The notes: generated by a model from the letters alone, not told the origin. Positions 1 through 6,921 are shown, counted from the first letter of the stretch. The stretch: 12,504 nucleotides of DNA from Pseudomonadota bacterium (GCA_023426505.1 JAFAAP010000080.1:1-12504), one strand, 5' to 3'. Numbers and translations are program-made.

Positions 1-1759
1 GGTCGAAGCCGACGCCGAAGCGCTGGGCGGTGCGTTTCGCGGTGGCCGGCATGAGCTGCATCAGGCCGCGTGCGCCGGCGCTCGACATGGCGCGCGGGTT
101 GAAGGCGCTCTCCTGCCGGGCGATGGCGTAGACCATGGCGGGCTCGACCTCGTCGCCGACCGGCTCGAATTCCGGGATGCCCGCCAGGGGATAGGCATGC
201 AGGTCGAGAGGGAAGCCGCGCTGCGTGGCGATCTTGCCGATCGCCAGCACGGCGCGCGGGTTCTTCTCGGCCGAGGCCAGGGCCGCGAGGGCGTCGAGCT
301 GGCCGGGATCGGTCAGGTTCTGGGCGAGGTCGCTGTAGAGCGCGAGGACGAGCTCGCTCTCGCCGATCTGCTGCAGCAGCTTCACGACCCGCACCGGGGT
401 GAGCTTCTCGAAGGCGCGGCGCTCGTCCTCGGGCAGGGGATCGACGGTCCGCAAGGAAACCTTCTGGCCGAGCTTGTCGGTGGCGAGCTGGCCGTAATAG
501 GTGGTCGCCTTCTCGGCTGCCCGTTCGTAGAAGAGCTTCGCGTCGGCGTCGGCCCCGGCGGCCTCGGCGGCGCGGCCCTGCCAATAGGCGACGCGCGCGA
601 TGGAGATGGGGGTGGAGGCGGTCTTGGCCACCGTGGCGAAGTGCTCGCCCGCCTTCTTCGGGTCGTCCAGGAACCGCAGCGCGATCCAGCCGGCATGGAA
701 CTCCGCCTCGATCTGCTGCGCGGGCGATTCCGCCGCGTGATGGCTTGCCACCTCGTAGGCCGTCTTGGGGTCGCCCTTGTCCAGCAGCTCGCGGGTGATG
801 CGGCGCTGCTCCGCCCACCACTCGTCGCCGTCGACTCGCTGCTCGTGGTCCCGCGGCGCCTGCTGGATCAGGGCGGCGGCCTCGGCGAACTTGTTGCTCC
901 GGCGAAGATAGAGAGCCCGCGAGAACAGGTAGGAGGCATCCTTGCGCAGCGCGGCCGGCACTGCCCCGAAGGCCTTCTCGGCCTTCTTCTTGCCCTGATA
1001 GACCCCCATGCGGGCCTTCACCAGGGTATCGTAGGACTTGCCCGCATAGCCGGCGGCCCGGGTGGCGGCGCCCCAGTTCTCCTTGAGGAGGTGGCGCTCC
1101 ATCCGGTAGCGGTGATCGGCCTCGCTCAACACGCCTGGAAACCGGTCGAGGATCCGGTCCTCGGTGTCGTTGCCGAAACTGTCCTCGCGCCAGACCTGCT
1201 TGATGAGGGCGTCGGCCTCCTGGTCGGCGCCGTCCGCCTTGAGCGCGAAGGCGAGGGCGATCCGGCCCGAAGCGGTGACCGGCGCCTGCTTGGCGAAGAA
1301 CGCCCGGACCTGGCCCGAGGGCTTGCGCTCGGCCACCAGGGCCTCCTCGCTCTTGCGCCGGAGCTGCGCCGTCATGGGCCAGTCCGGATTGTCCGTCTGG
1401 AAGGCCATCATGCGGTCGAAGCCGACCGGGATGCCGCCCCGGATGGCGAACCACTCCGTCAGCGCCACCGCCGCCGGGTCCGTCAGCTTGGTCCTCAGGA
1501 TGACGGCCTCGGTCCAGTCGCCGCCGCGATAGGCCTTGAGGATCATCGGGAGGTAGTCCTGGTCTCCCAACGTGCTCATCAGGGGCACGAATCGTTCGGG
1601 GGTATTGGGCGACAGGCCCGTGAGGCTCGGGGCGGCCCCGGCCTGGACCTGGTCGGGCGGGGAAGCCGGAGAATCCGCGGCGTGAACGATGGCCCCTAAG
1701 AGCTGGACGAGGGCGACAGACGCCATGAGGCGCGTCAGGAGGCGCGTTCGCAGGATCAT
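1..1759 (-). CDS. Soluble lytic murein transglycosylase (SLT family), C-terminus cut off by window edge
   Basis: A periplasmic enzyme that cleaves the glycan strand of peptidoglycan between MurNAc and GlcNAc, leaving 1,6-anhydro-MurNAc ends. Reading the minus strand from 1759 gives an open frame to the window edge, 586 codons without a stop. Residues 1-27 form a signal peptide: an Arg-rich start, a hydrophobic core, then a probable cut after IVHA. Residues about 40-520 are Ala/Glu/Lys-rich and helical, like the superhelical U-domain of Slt70-type enzymes. From about residue 540 the catalytic SLT domain begins with ARQESAFNPRAMSSAGARG followed by LMQLMPATA. Glu550 in ARQES is the expected catalytic acid. 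The ATG at 1759 is preceded by AAGGGG. The C-terminal part of the SLT domain lies before position 1. The gene diverges from dapA, a common arrangement in Hyphomicrobiales. The family call is firm, the exact orthologue less so. Confidence 0.93.
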   Translation of the reverse strand, partial: MILRTRLLTRLMASVALVQLLGAIVHAADSPASPPDQVQAGAAPSLTGLSPNTPERFVPLMSTLGDQDYLPMILKAYRGGDWTEAVILRTKLTDPAAVALTEWFAIRGGIPVGFDRMMAFQTDNPDWPMTAQLRRKSEEALVAERKPSGQVRAFFAKQAPVTASGRIALAFALKADGADQEADALIKQVWREDSFGNDTEDRILDRFPGVLSEADHRYRMERHLLKENWGAATRAAGYAGKSYDTLVKARMGVYQGKKKAEKAFGAVPAALRKDASYLFSRALYLRRSNKFAEAAALIQQAPRDHEQRVDGDEWWAEQRRITRELLDKGDPKTAYEVASHHAAESPAQQIEAEFHAGWIALRFLDDPKKAGEHFATVAKTASTPISIARVAYWQGRAAEAAGADADAKLFYERAAEKATTYYGQLATDKLGQKVSLRTVDPLPEDERRAFEKLTPVRVVKLLQQIGESELVLALYSDLAQNLTDPGQLDALAALASAEKNPRAVLAIGKIATQRGFPLDLHAYPLAGIPEFEPVGDEVEPAMVYAIARQESAFNPRAMSSAGARGLMQLMPATAKRTAQRFGVGFD

Positions 1760-1811
1760 GATGTTCCCCTTGCCGTCGTTACTGTCCCGCATTGTCACGA
1801 CGTTTCTCTTG

Positions 1812-1840
1812 AGAAAACACCAACAGCCGGGCTAGGACAA
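1812..1840 (-). promoter_or_regulatory. Possible promoter of the lytic transglycosylase gene
   Basis: On the minus strand TTGTCC (1840-1835) and TTTTCT (1817-1812) are 17 bp apart, a weak match to a sigma-70-like promoter, about 55 bp before the ATG at 1759. The -10 element overlaps a small palindrome, TTTCTC-TT-GAGAAA at 1803-1816, which could be a protein-binding site. This is a by-eye match only. Confidence 0.22.
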
Positions 1841-1856
1841 CAGCCCATAGGGCGGT

Positions 1857-1885
1857 TTGCGCGGATGCGCCGCAGCTCTTATGTG
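1857..1885 (+). promoter_or_regulatory. Possible dapA-smpB promoter
   Basis: TTGCGC (1857-1862) and TATGTG (1880-1885) are separated by 17 bp and lie about 50 bp before the dapA ATG. The position is right for the operon promoter and the -10 is fair, but the -35 matches only in its TTG. Confidence 0.3.
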
Positions 1886-1936
1886 TAAGGCCTGACCGCC
1901 TTTCCCGACCCGGCGCATCGTTCTCGAGGAATATCC

Positions 1937-2821
1937 ATGACCCAATTCAAAGGCTCCATCACGGCTCTTGTGACCCCCTTCAAGGACGGGGCCGTGGACG
2001 AGAAAGCGCTGCGGGCCCACATCAACTGGCAGATCGAGAACGGCACCCACGGGCTCGTCCCGGTCGGCACCACCGGCGAGAGCCCGACGCTGAGTCACGA
2101 GGAGCACAACCGGGTCATCGAAATCTGCGTCGAGGAGGCGAAGGGCCGGGTCTCGGTGATCGCCGGCGCCGGCTCCAACAGCACCGCCGAGGCGATCGGC
2201 TTCTCGAAGCATGCCGAGAAGGTGGGGGCGGACGCGGTCCTGATCGTGACGCCCTACTACAACAAGCCGACCCAGGAAGGCCTGTACCAGCACTTCAAGG
2301 CGATCAACGACGCCATCGGCATCCCGATCATCATCTACAACATCCCGGGCCGGTCGGTGATCGACATGTCGGTCGCCACCATGGCGCGGCTCTACGAGCT
2401 CAAGAACATCGCCGGCGTGAAGGACGCGACCGCCAACATCGCCCGCGTCAGCCAGCAGCGGCAGGTCATGGGGCCGGACTTCATCCAGCTCTCGGGCGAG
2501 GATGCGACGGCGCTCGGCTTCATGGCCCATGGCGGCCACGGCTGCATCTCCGTCACGGCCAACGTGGCGCCGGCGCTCTGCGCCGAGATGCAGACGGCCT
2601 GCCTGCGCGGCGACTACGCGTCGGCCCTGAAGGTTCAGGACCGCCTGATGTCGCTGCACGAGGCCATGTTCATCGAGACGAACCCGTCGCCCGCCAAATA
2701 CGCATTGTCCGTGCTGGGCATGATGGAGGACACGGTGCGCCTGCCCCTGATCCCGGTTTCGGACGGGACGAAGCAGACGATCCGCTCGGCCATGACCCAT
2801 GCGGGCCTGATCAACGCCTGA
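1937..2821 (+). CDS. dapA: 4-hydroxy-tetrahydrodipicolinate synthase
   Basis: Condenses pyruvate with L-aspartate-4-semialdehyde, the first step committed to diaminopimelate and lysine, so it feeds both peptidoglycan and protein synthesis in the cytoplasm. The 294-residue length is normal for the family and the (beta/alpha)8 fold is covered end to end. Active-site residues can be read by analogy with the E. coli enzyme (each shifted by +1): Thr45 in GTTGESPTL, Tyr108 in TPYYNKP, Tyr134 in IIIYNIPGRS, Arg139, and the Schiff-base Lys162 in GVKDATAN. The ATG at 1937 has GAGGA at 1926-1930. It is followed after 5 bp by smpB, so the two are probably one operon. It is transcribed away from the lytic transglycosylase. 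No lysine riboswitch or other leader structure was seen in the short 5' region. Confidence 0.98.
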   Translation: MTQFKGSITALVTPFKDGAVDEKALRAHINWQIENGTHGLVPVGTTGESPTLSHEEHNRVIEICVEEAKGRVSVIAGAGSNSTAEAIGFSKHAEKVGADAVLIVTPYYNKPTQEGLYQHFKAINDAIGIPIIIYNIPGRSVIDMSVATMARLYELKNIAGVKDATANIARVSQQRQVMGPDFIQLSGEDATALGFMAHGGHGCISVTANVAPALCAEMQTACLRGDYASALKVQDRLMSLHEAMFIETNPSPAKYALSVLGMMEDTVRLPLIPVSDGTKQTIRSAMTHAGLINA

Positions 2822-2826
2822 ACGAC

Positions 2827-3300
2827 ATGAAGAACAACCAGAAGAACTCTCATCGCGTCGTCGCCGACAACAGGAAGGCGAGGTTCAACTACGAGATCCT
2901 CGACACCTACGAGGCCGGCATCGCGCTCACCGGGACGGAGGTCAAATCCCTGCGACAGGGCAAGGCCACCATCGGCGAGGCCTATGCGGGACCCTCGGGC
3001 AACGAGATGCTCCTGTTCAACGCTTATATCCCGGAATACCTCCAGGCCAACCGGTTCAACCACGAGACGCGCCGCCCGCGCCGCCTTCTCCTGCACAAGC
3101 GGGAGATCGACAAGCTGCTCGGGGCGACCCAGCGCGAAGGCTTCACGGTGATCCCGCTCAAGATCTACTTCAACGAGCGCGGGCGGGCGAAGGTGGAGCT
3201 GGGGCTCGGGCGCGGCAAGAAGCTCCACGACAAGCGCGAGGCCGAGAAGGCCCGCGACTGGGATCGGGAGAGGGCGCGCCTCATGCGGGAGAAGGGCTAA
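2827..3300 (+). CDS. smpB: SsrA (tmRNA)-binding protein SmpB
   Basis: Binds tmRNA and delivers it to stalled ribosomes during trans-translation, releasing the ribosome and tagging the unfinished protein for degradation. The 157-residue protein has the family's N-terminal block NRKARFNYEILDTYEAG, then LTGTEVKSLRQGKATIGEAY (about 35-53), the HKREIDKLLG segment, and the glycine-rich run LGLGRGKKLHDKR. The C-terminal basic tail from about residue 132 is the part that, in the family, enters the empty mRNA channel of the ribosome. It begins 5 bp after the dapA stop and no good Shine-Dalgarno sequence precedes the ATG, so translation is probably coupled to dapA. A strong hairpin terminator follows. 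The tmRNA gene itself is not in this window. Confidence 0.98.
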   Translation: MKNNQKNSHRVVADNRKARFNYEILDTYEAGIALTGTEVKSLRQGKATIGEAYAGPSGNEMLLFNAYIPEYLQANRFNHETRRPRRLLLHKREIDKLLGATQREGFTVIPLKIYFNERGRAKVELGLGRGKKLHDKREAEKARDWDRERARLMREKG

Positions 3301-3332
3301 CCCCCGGCCCGCCGCCGGATCCCCTGAAAAGC

Positions 3333-3367
3333 AAGAGCGCTCTCACCTTGGGGTGGAGCGCTCTTTT
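3333..3367 (+). terminator. Rho-independent terminator after dapA-smpB, probably bidirectional
   Basis: A perfect 10-bp stem AAGAGCGCTC (3333-3342) / GAGCGCTCTT (3356-3365) can continue after one bulged base into CACC/GGTG, closing a 4-nt loop. TTTT at 3364-3367 ends it on the plus strand. On the minus strand the stem is followed by GCTTTTC, so it can also stop the convergent NYN-domain gene, which ends at 3407. Confidence 0.88.
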
Positions 3368-3406
3368 CATTGGGCACCTTCGTGCAGAGGGCTGTCGTCG
3401 CCAGCC

Positions 3407-4054
3407 TCAGATATCGAAGTCCTCGTCCTGGCTCTGGCGAATGCCGTAGCGGCGCTCCAGGCCCGTATTCGGCGTGTGCTGCGGGCGGGGCCGGTCGGCG
3501 TTGTCCCCGGAGGAGCGCTGCGGGCGGTCCGACGGGTCGCGCCCGATGCGCGACGCGAGATGGGCGAGATCCAGGAACTCGTCCGCCTGGCGGCGCAGCT
3601 CGTCGGCCACCATCGGCGGCTGGGTGGTGACGGTGGAGACCACCGAGACCCGCACCCCGCGGCGCTGCATGGCCTCGACCAGGGAGCGGAAGTCCCCGTC
3701 GCCGGAGAACAGCACCATGTGGTCGATGTAGGGGGACAACTCCAGGGCATCGATGGCCAGCTCGATGTCCATGTTGCCCTTCACCTTGCGGCGGCCGGCC
3801 GAGTCGACGAATTCCTTGGTCGGCTTGGTGACGACCCGGTAGCCGTTGTAGTCGAGCCAGTCGATCAGCGGGCGGATGGACGAGTATTCCTGATCCTCGA
3901 CCAGGGCCGTGTAGTAGAACGCCCGGACCAGTGAGCCGCGGCCCTGGAATTCCTTGAGCAGGCGCTTGTAGTCGATGTCGAATCCAAGGGTCTTCGTCGT
4001 GGCGTAAAGGTTGGCGCCGTCGATGAAGAGCGCGATCCGTGGCTGGCCTGACAT
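3407..4054 (-). CDS. NYN-domain (LabA/DUF88-like) putative ribonuclease
   Basis: A 215-residue protein with a PIN-like NYN fold, a family of metal-dependent, mostly RNA-cutting nucleases. The expected acidic residues are visible: Asp12 in LFIDGANLY, Asp96 and Asp102 in KGNMDIELAIDA, and Asp119 and Asp121 in LFSGDGDF. The NYN domain covers about residues 5-165. The remainder (about 170-215) is polar, rich in Arg, Asp, Pro and Gln, probably disordered, and ends in an acidic EDFDI. There is no signal peptide, so it is likely cytoplasmic. The start at 4054 is set by the MSGQPRIALFIDGANLY N-terminus; the ribosome site upstream is weak (GACGAGA). Its RNA target cannot be told from sequence. Members of this family often sit near smpB, pyrE or rpoZ in Hyphomicrobiales, which suggests an RNA-processing role. 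The family call is firm and the activity is inferred. Confidence 0.9.
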   Translation of the reverse strand: MSGQPRIALFIDGANLYATTKTLGFDIDYKRLLKEFQGRGSLVRAFYYTALVEDQEYSSIRPLIDWLDYNGYRVVTKPTKEFVDSAGRRKVKGNMDIELAIDALELSPYIDHMVLFSGDGDFRSLVEAMQRRGVRVSVVSTVTTQPPMVADELRRQADEFLDLAHLASRIGRDPSDRPQRSSGDNADRPRPQHTPNTGLERRYGIRQSQDEDFDI

Positions 4055-4217
4055 AGTGGTCTCGTCTGGTGCCGTCAGGGGCGTAAAAGAAGCCGTATTC
4101 GTAAGAGCGACATCAAAATCATTCGCGGTTGAAATACAATTACGCGACAGCTTTTAAGACGTGCCCGTTAGCAGGCTTCTGACAACCCATCAGGTGAGTA
4201 AAAATTTAACTAATGAC

Positions 4218-4246
4218 AGTAAAGCCACGCGCCTAGTTCGTGTCAA
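4218..4246 (-). promoter_or_regulatory. Probable promoter of the NYN-domain gene
   Basis: A perfect TTGACA (4246-4241, preceded by C as in the alphaproteobacterial CTTGAC consensus) lies 17 bp from TTTACT (4223-4218) on the minus strand. It sits in an AT-rich 243-bp spacer (4055-4297). If used, the transcript would carry a leader of about 155 nt before the ATG at 4054. No small ORF, tRNA or clear riboswitch was seen in the spacer. Confidence 0.45.
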
Positions 4247-4268
4247 GATAATGGCAGGTCTGCGGTCA

Positions 4269-4297
4269 AGCCGTTTATAACACAGTAAACAGCTTTT
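4269..4297. terminator. Weak hairpin at the 3' end of pyrE
   Basis: Stem AGCCGTTTA (4269-4277) / TAAACAGCT (4286-4294), with one mismatch on the plus strand or a G-U pair on the minus strand, and an 8-nt loop. It lies just past the pyrE stop. The T-run (4294-4297) follows the stem on the plus strand, not on the pyrE strand, so its value as a pyrE terminator is doubtful. Confidence 0.35.
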
Positions 4298-4882
4298 CTA
4301 CGCCTTGAGGTTCCGGCTGCCCGGCTTCACGGCCGGGATCGCGGCGAGGTCCGGCGGCAGCTGGTCGGCCGGATAGGCCGGGATGTCGAGCTGCACCAGG
4401 GACACGAGCGGCGCCCCGAGATCCGCCTTGCCGCCCGAGCGGTCGATCAGGCAGGCGGCGCCGAGGACCCGGCCGGGATGCTCCTTGAGGGCCGCGAGGC
4501 ACTCGCGGGAGGAGAGGCCCGTGGTGACGATATCCTCGACCATCACGACGCGCGCGCCTTCCGGAATGGCGAAGCCGCGGCGCAGCGCGAAGACCCCGTT
4601 CTCGCGCTCCACGAAGATCGCCTTGCAGCCGAGATGGCGGGCCGTCTCGTAGCCCGGCACGATTCCGCCCACCGCCGGCGAGACCACGTAGTCGACCGGT
4701 CCGTAGGCTTCCTTGATCTTTTCAGCGAGGGCGCGGCAGACGCGCTCGGTGCGGGCCGGATCCTGGAACACGAACATCTTCTGCAGGAAGACCGGGCTGT
4801 GCAGACCCGACGAGAGAACGAAGTGCCCCTCCAGCAGCGCGCCTGCGGAGCGGAATTCATCGAGAACGTCGTTCGGGGTCAT
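4298..4882 (-). CDS. pyrE: Orotate phosphoribosyltransferase
   Basis: Joins orotate to PRPP to make orotidine 5'-monophosphate, the fifth step of de novo pyrimidine synthesis, in the cytoplasm. The 194-residue length fits the family. The PRPP-binding signature is VVMVEDIVTTGLSS (residues 112-125), with the acidic pair Glu116/Asp117. Other family blocks are HFVLSSGLHSPVFLQK (20-35), YVVSPAVGGIVPG (65-77) and the flexible loop region FVERENGVFALRRGF (90-104). The ATG at 4882 has GGAG 8 nt upstream, and the gene ends in TAG. It is cut off from the upstream outer-membrane gene by two tandem terminators, so it must have its own promoter in 4883-4967. I saw no convincing -35/-10 pair there. Confidence 0.97.
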   Translation of the reverse strand: MTPNDVLDEFRSAGALLEGHFVLSSGLHSPVFLQKMFVFQDPARTERVCRALAEKIKEAYGPVDYVVSPAVGGIVPGYETARHLGCKAIFVERENGVFALRRGFAIPEGARVVMVEDIVTTGLSSRECLAALKEHPGRVLGAACLIDRSGGKADLGAPLVSLVQLDIPAYPADQLPPDLAAIPAVKPGSRNLKA

Positions 4883-4967
4883 GGCGTGGTCTCCAGCTTC
4901 GGGCGCTCTTTGGCAGGCGCTCGCCTCCGAGGCAAGTCCCGCGGCACATGCAGCGCCTTCCTTTGCG

Positions 4968-4993
4968 AAAAAGGCCCGGCAAGGAGCCGGGCC
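4968..4993 (-). terminator. Rho-independent terminator, distal copy of a tandem pair
   Basis: On the minus strand a perfect 8-bp GC stem GGCCCGGC/GCCGGGCC with a 5-nt loop is followed directly by TTTTT (4972-4968). It repeats the terminator at 5007-5031 with a period of 39 bp and backs it up for the outer-membrane protein gene. Confidence 0.9.
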
Positions 4994-5006
4994 GGATGCC
5001 TTTACG

Positions 5007-5031
5007 AAAAAGGCCCGGCGGGAGCCGGGCC
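5007..5031 (-). terminator. Rho-independent terminator, proximal copy of a tandem pair
   Basis: On the minus strand an 8-bp GGCCCGGC/GCCGGGCC stem with a 4-nt loop is followed by TTTTT (5011-5007). It is the first stop after the outer-membrane protein gene, which ends at 5070. The 15 bases CGAAAAAGGCCCGGC are identical in both tandem copies. Confidence 0.92.
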
Positions 5032-5069
5032 AAGTGGGTCTCTTTGGGAGGTCTCGATGCGGAGGGGTC

Positions 5070-5852
5070 TCAGAAGCCGCCGAAGCGGTAGTTGAGGCCC
5101 ACCCGCACGGTGGAGAAGTCGTTGTGGTCCTTCACGGACGACATGGGAGCGCCGTCAGCGACGTCGGTCATGAGGTAGCGGGTGTCGGAGAGGCCCACAT
5201 ACAGGTACTCGCCCTTCACTGACAGGTTGTTGCTGATGGCGTACTCCATGCCGGCGCCGAGGGTGTAGCCCCACTTGGTCGAGGACTTCGACCCGAAGGC
5301 GACGCCGTCGTCATCCGCCGTCACGGAGGTGCCGAGGCCAGAGTGCTTCGCGTCCGCGAAGGCGACGCCGCCCGTGGCGTAGAGCAGCAGGGACGGCATG
5401 GCGAGCACGCCGAGACGGCCGCGCAGGGTGCCGTAATAGTCCAGCTTGTTGTTGAACTCGGCCGAGCTGACGGTCAACTCGCCGCCGGGGCGGTCGATGC
5501 TGGAGAGGCGGCTCTTGCGGTCGAGGTTCGCCCAGGAGAGGTCGGCCTCCGCGCCGGCCACGAAGTTCGGACCGAACTGCATGTTGTAGCCGACGGTGCC
5601 GCCGACCGAGACGCCCGCGCTGTCGCTGTCCGAGATCGGGCCGGGGAAGGGCAGACCGGACGCGTCGTAGAGCTCGGGGCGCGTGCGGCTGGCCCAGAGG
5701 GCGCCGGCATTCACGCCCACATAGGGGCCGGCCCAGGTGAAGACCGGGGCGGCGCCGTAGGACGCGGGTGCGCTGCGGTAGGGGAGGTCGGCCGCCATTG
5801 CGGCGGAGGAGAGGGCCACCAGGGCGGATGCGGCGAGGAGAGTTTTGTTCAT
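5070..5852 (-). CDS. Omp25/Omp31-like outer-membrane beta-barrel protein
   Basis: A 260-residue small outer-membrane protein of the OmpA-like beta-barrel type common in Hyphomicrobiales. Members are structural surface proteins; a precise role cannot be read from sequence. The signal peptide is residues 1-21, with a likely cut after SAAMA, and the mature protein begins ADLPYR, a hallmark of this family in Hyphomicrobiales. Then follow FTWAGPYVGVNAGALW (first strand) and alternating polar/aromatic strands such as GGTVGYNMQFGPNFVAGAEA, YYGTLRGRLGVLA, LLLYATGGVAFAD, WGYTLGAGMEYAI and LSVKGEYLYVGL. It ends in VGLNYRFGGF, with the C-terminal Phe expected for BAM-dependent insertion. The start at 5852 (MNKTLL) is chosen over an in-frame ATG at 5876 because of the signal peptide and the GAGGT site at 5862-5858. 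Two tandem terminators follow it. Confidence 0.93.
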   Translation of the reverse strand: MNKTLLAASALVALSSAAMAADLPYRSAPASYGAAPVFTWAGPYVGVNAGALWASRTRPELYDASGLPFPGPISDSDSAGVSVGGTVGYNMQFGPNFVAGAEADLSWANLDRKSRLSSIDRPGGELTVSSAEFNNKLDYYGTLRGRLGVLAMPSLLLYATGGVAFADAKHSGLGTSVTADDDGVAFGSKSSTKWGYTLGAGMEYAISNNLSVKGEYLYVGLSDTRYLMTDVADGAPMSSVKDHNDFSTVRVGLNYRFGGF

Positions 5853-5912
5853 TGGACACCTCAAGATGGTGGCCACGACATAAGGACCGAGAGGCTTTTT
5901 GTCTGTTCCGGA

Positions 5913-5928
5913 GGGGCAATTATGCCCC
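5913..5928. promoter_or_regulatory. Palindrome in the outer-membrane gene leader (GGGGCA-ATTA-TGCCCC)
   Basis: A perfect 6-bp inverted repeat with a 4-bp AT centre, about 60 bp before the outer-membrane protein ATG. The minus strand reads CATAAT through the centre, which could be a -10 element, but no good -35 stands 17 bp away. It may be an operator or a hairpin in the mRNA leader. Confidence 0.35.
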
Positions 5929-5957
5929 CGATGGGACGGGATTTCGGCTGGCGTGGT

Positions 5958-5970
5958 TTACCTTTGGTAA
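5958..5970. promoter_or_regulatory. Palindrome TTACC-TTT-GGTAA upstream of the outer-membrane gene
   Basis: A perfect 5-bp inverted repeat around TTT, about 105 bp before the ATG at 5852, in the 174-bp spacer between the two exported-protein genes. It is short, so chance is possible. Its location fits an operator for the downstream gene. Confidence 0.25.
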
Positions 5971-6026
5971 GCAAGCCGGACGCCCGGTCAGGAAACCGGT
6001 AAGACATTCGGGCCGCACGCCCAGGG

Positions 6027-6755
6027 CTACAGGTTCGGCGTGATCCTGATCTCGACCCCCGCGAAGGCCGAGGGTCGGGCTTCGGGGGCGAAGCCGTAGC
6101 CGACCTTGAGATTGAGCACCGAGCTGAACGCGTCGGTTTCGGATCCGAGAACGGTCTGGCCGACCAGCTCGGATGCCAGGTGCGTGCCCATCTGGCCGCT
6201 CGCCGTGTCGAGGTTCATGCTCGGCGACAGCTTGAGCTCGGTCGTCCAGGTTCCGAGCGGAAGGTCCAGCGGAATGCCGATGGTGCCGGAGACCGACTGG
6301 GAATAGGCCGCGTGGCCGCTGCCGAAGGCTCCGGCGGTCGTTAGGTCGACCTTGAGGCCGCCGAGGCGCTTCAGTTCGCGCGACCAGGACGATTCCCAGT
6401 TCACGCTGGACGAGAGCGAGCGCGTGATCTCGCCCGTGTGGGCGATCGCCGTCCCGACCGTGAAGGCGATGCCCTGGAAGGGCCGGAGCCTCGCGCCCAC
6501 CGCCTCGTCGAGCCGCGACGCCTCGAAAGCCTCCTTGGCGGAACGGACGAGGCCGCTCGCCCAGATCTCGGTGCGGTTCAGCGCATAGGCGCGGCGGGTG
6601 CCGGGCGCGCTCCGCAGCGCGGCCACGTGGGCGTCGAGCCACGAGGGCGTGATCCAGGCATTCCAGATCTCGTCCTCGGCGGCATGGCCAGTCGCCGGCG
6701 GGAGAAGGAGGAGGAGGGCCAGGGCTGCATGGCGGCAATGGCGGGAGGCTGGCAT
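6027..6755 (-). CDS. Exported protein of unknown function, probable outer-membrane beta-barrel
   Basis: I do not recognise this 242-residue protein. It has a clear signal peptide: MPASRHCRHA, then a Leu-rich core, then ATGHA before the probable mature start AEDE. After a mixed, helix-like segment (about residues 28-80, with SWLDAHVAALRSA) come alternating amphipathic stretches that look like beta strands: GIAFTVGTAIAHTGE, SLSSSVNWESSW, GLKVDLTTAGAFG, YSQSVSGTIGIPLDL, TWTTELKLSPSMN, SVLNLKVGYGFA and AFAGVEIRITPNL. This suggests a small barrel or a periplasmic beta-rich protein. The start at 6755 is chosen for the signal peptide; the frame stays open to 6923. No good ribosome site is visible, and a TTG at 6767 is an alternative start. 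It shares orientation with the Omp25/Omp31-like gene downstream but is separated from it by 174 bp. Confidence 0.75.
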   Translation of the reverse strand: MPASRHCRHAALALLLLLPPATGHAAEDEIWNAWITPSWLDAHVAALRSAPGTRRAYALNRTEIWASGLVRSAKEAFEASRLDEAVGARLRPFQGIAFTVGTAIAHTGEITRSLSSSVNWESSWSRELKRLGGLKVDLTTAGAFGSGHAAYSQSVSGTIGIPLDLPLGTWTTELKLSPSMNLDTASGQMGTHLASELVGQTVLGSETDAFSSVLNLKVGYGFAPEARPSAFAGVEIRITPNL

Positions 6756-6921
6756 CGCAATGTCCAAAAAATTCAGATCGGCAAAGGGCAAGACGGCAGC
6801 AGTCAAAGGCCGCGTGGTTAATGAAAGGTTGATGACGGGCCGGAGCGGCCGAACGGAACAGGTTGGAGCGCTGGCCTGGGTAGCTGCTTCGAACCCGCCG
6901 GTAAAGGCAGCCGGCGGCTTC

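Noticed and set aside
197..1699. A 500-codon open frame on the plus strand opposite the lytic transglycosylase
   Set aside because: The minus strand encodes a signal peptide and an SLT catalytic motif in one unbroken frame; the plus-strand frame has biased composition and no recognisable domain.
1832..2800. A 322-codon open frame on the minus strand opposite dapA
   Set aside because: dapA with all catalytic residues lies on the plus strand. The opposing frame is His/Asp/Arg-rich shadow sequence.
4055..4297. tRNA or riboswitch in the AT-rich spacer
   Set aside because: No cloverleaf, no CCA end and no recognised riboswitch core could be found by eye. Only weak stems are present.
5853..5876. 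Longer start of the outer-membrane protein at 5876
   Set aside because: The ATG at 5852 begins a standard signal peptide and has GAGGT correctly spaced; the longer form would place the ribosome site inside the gene.
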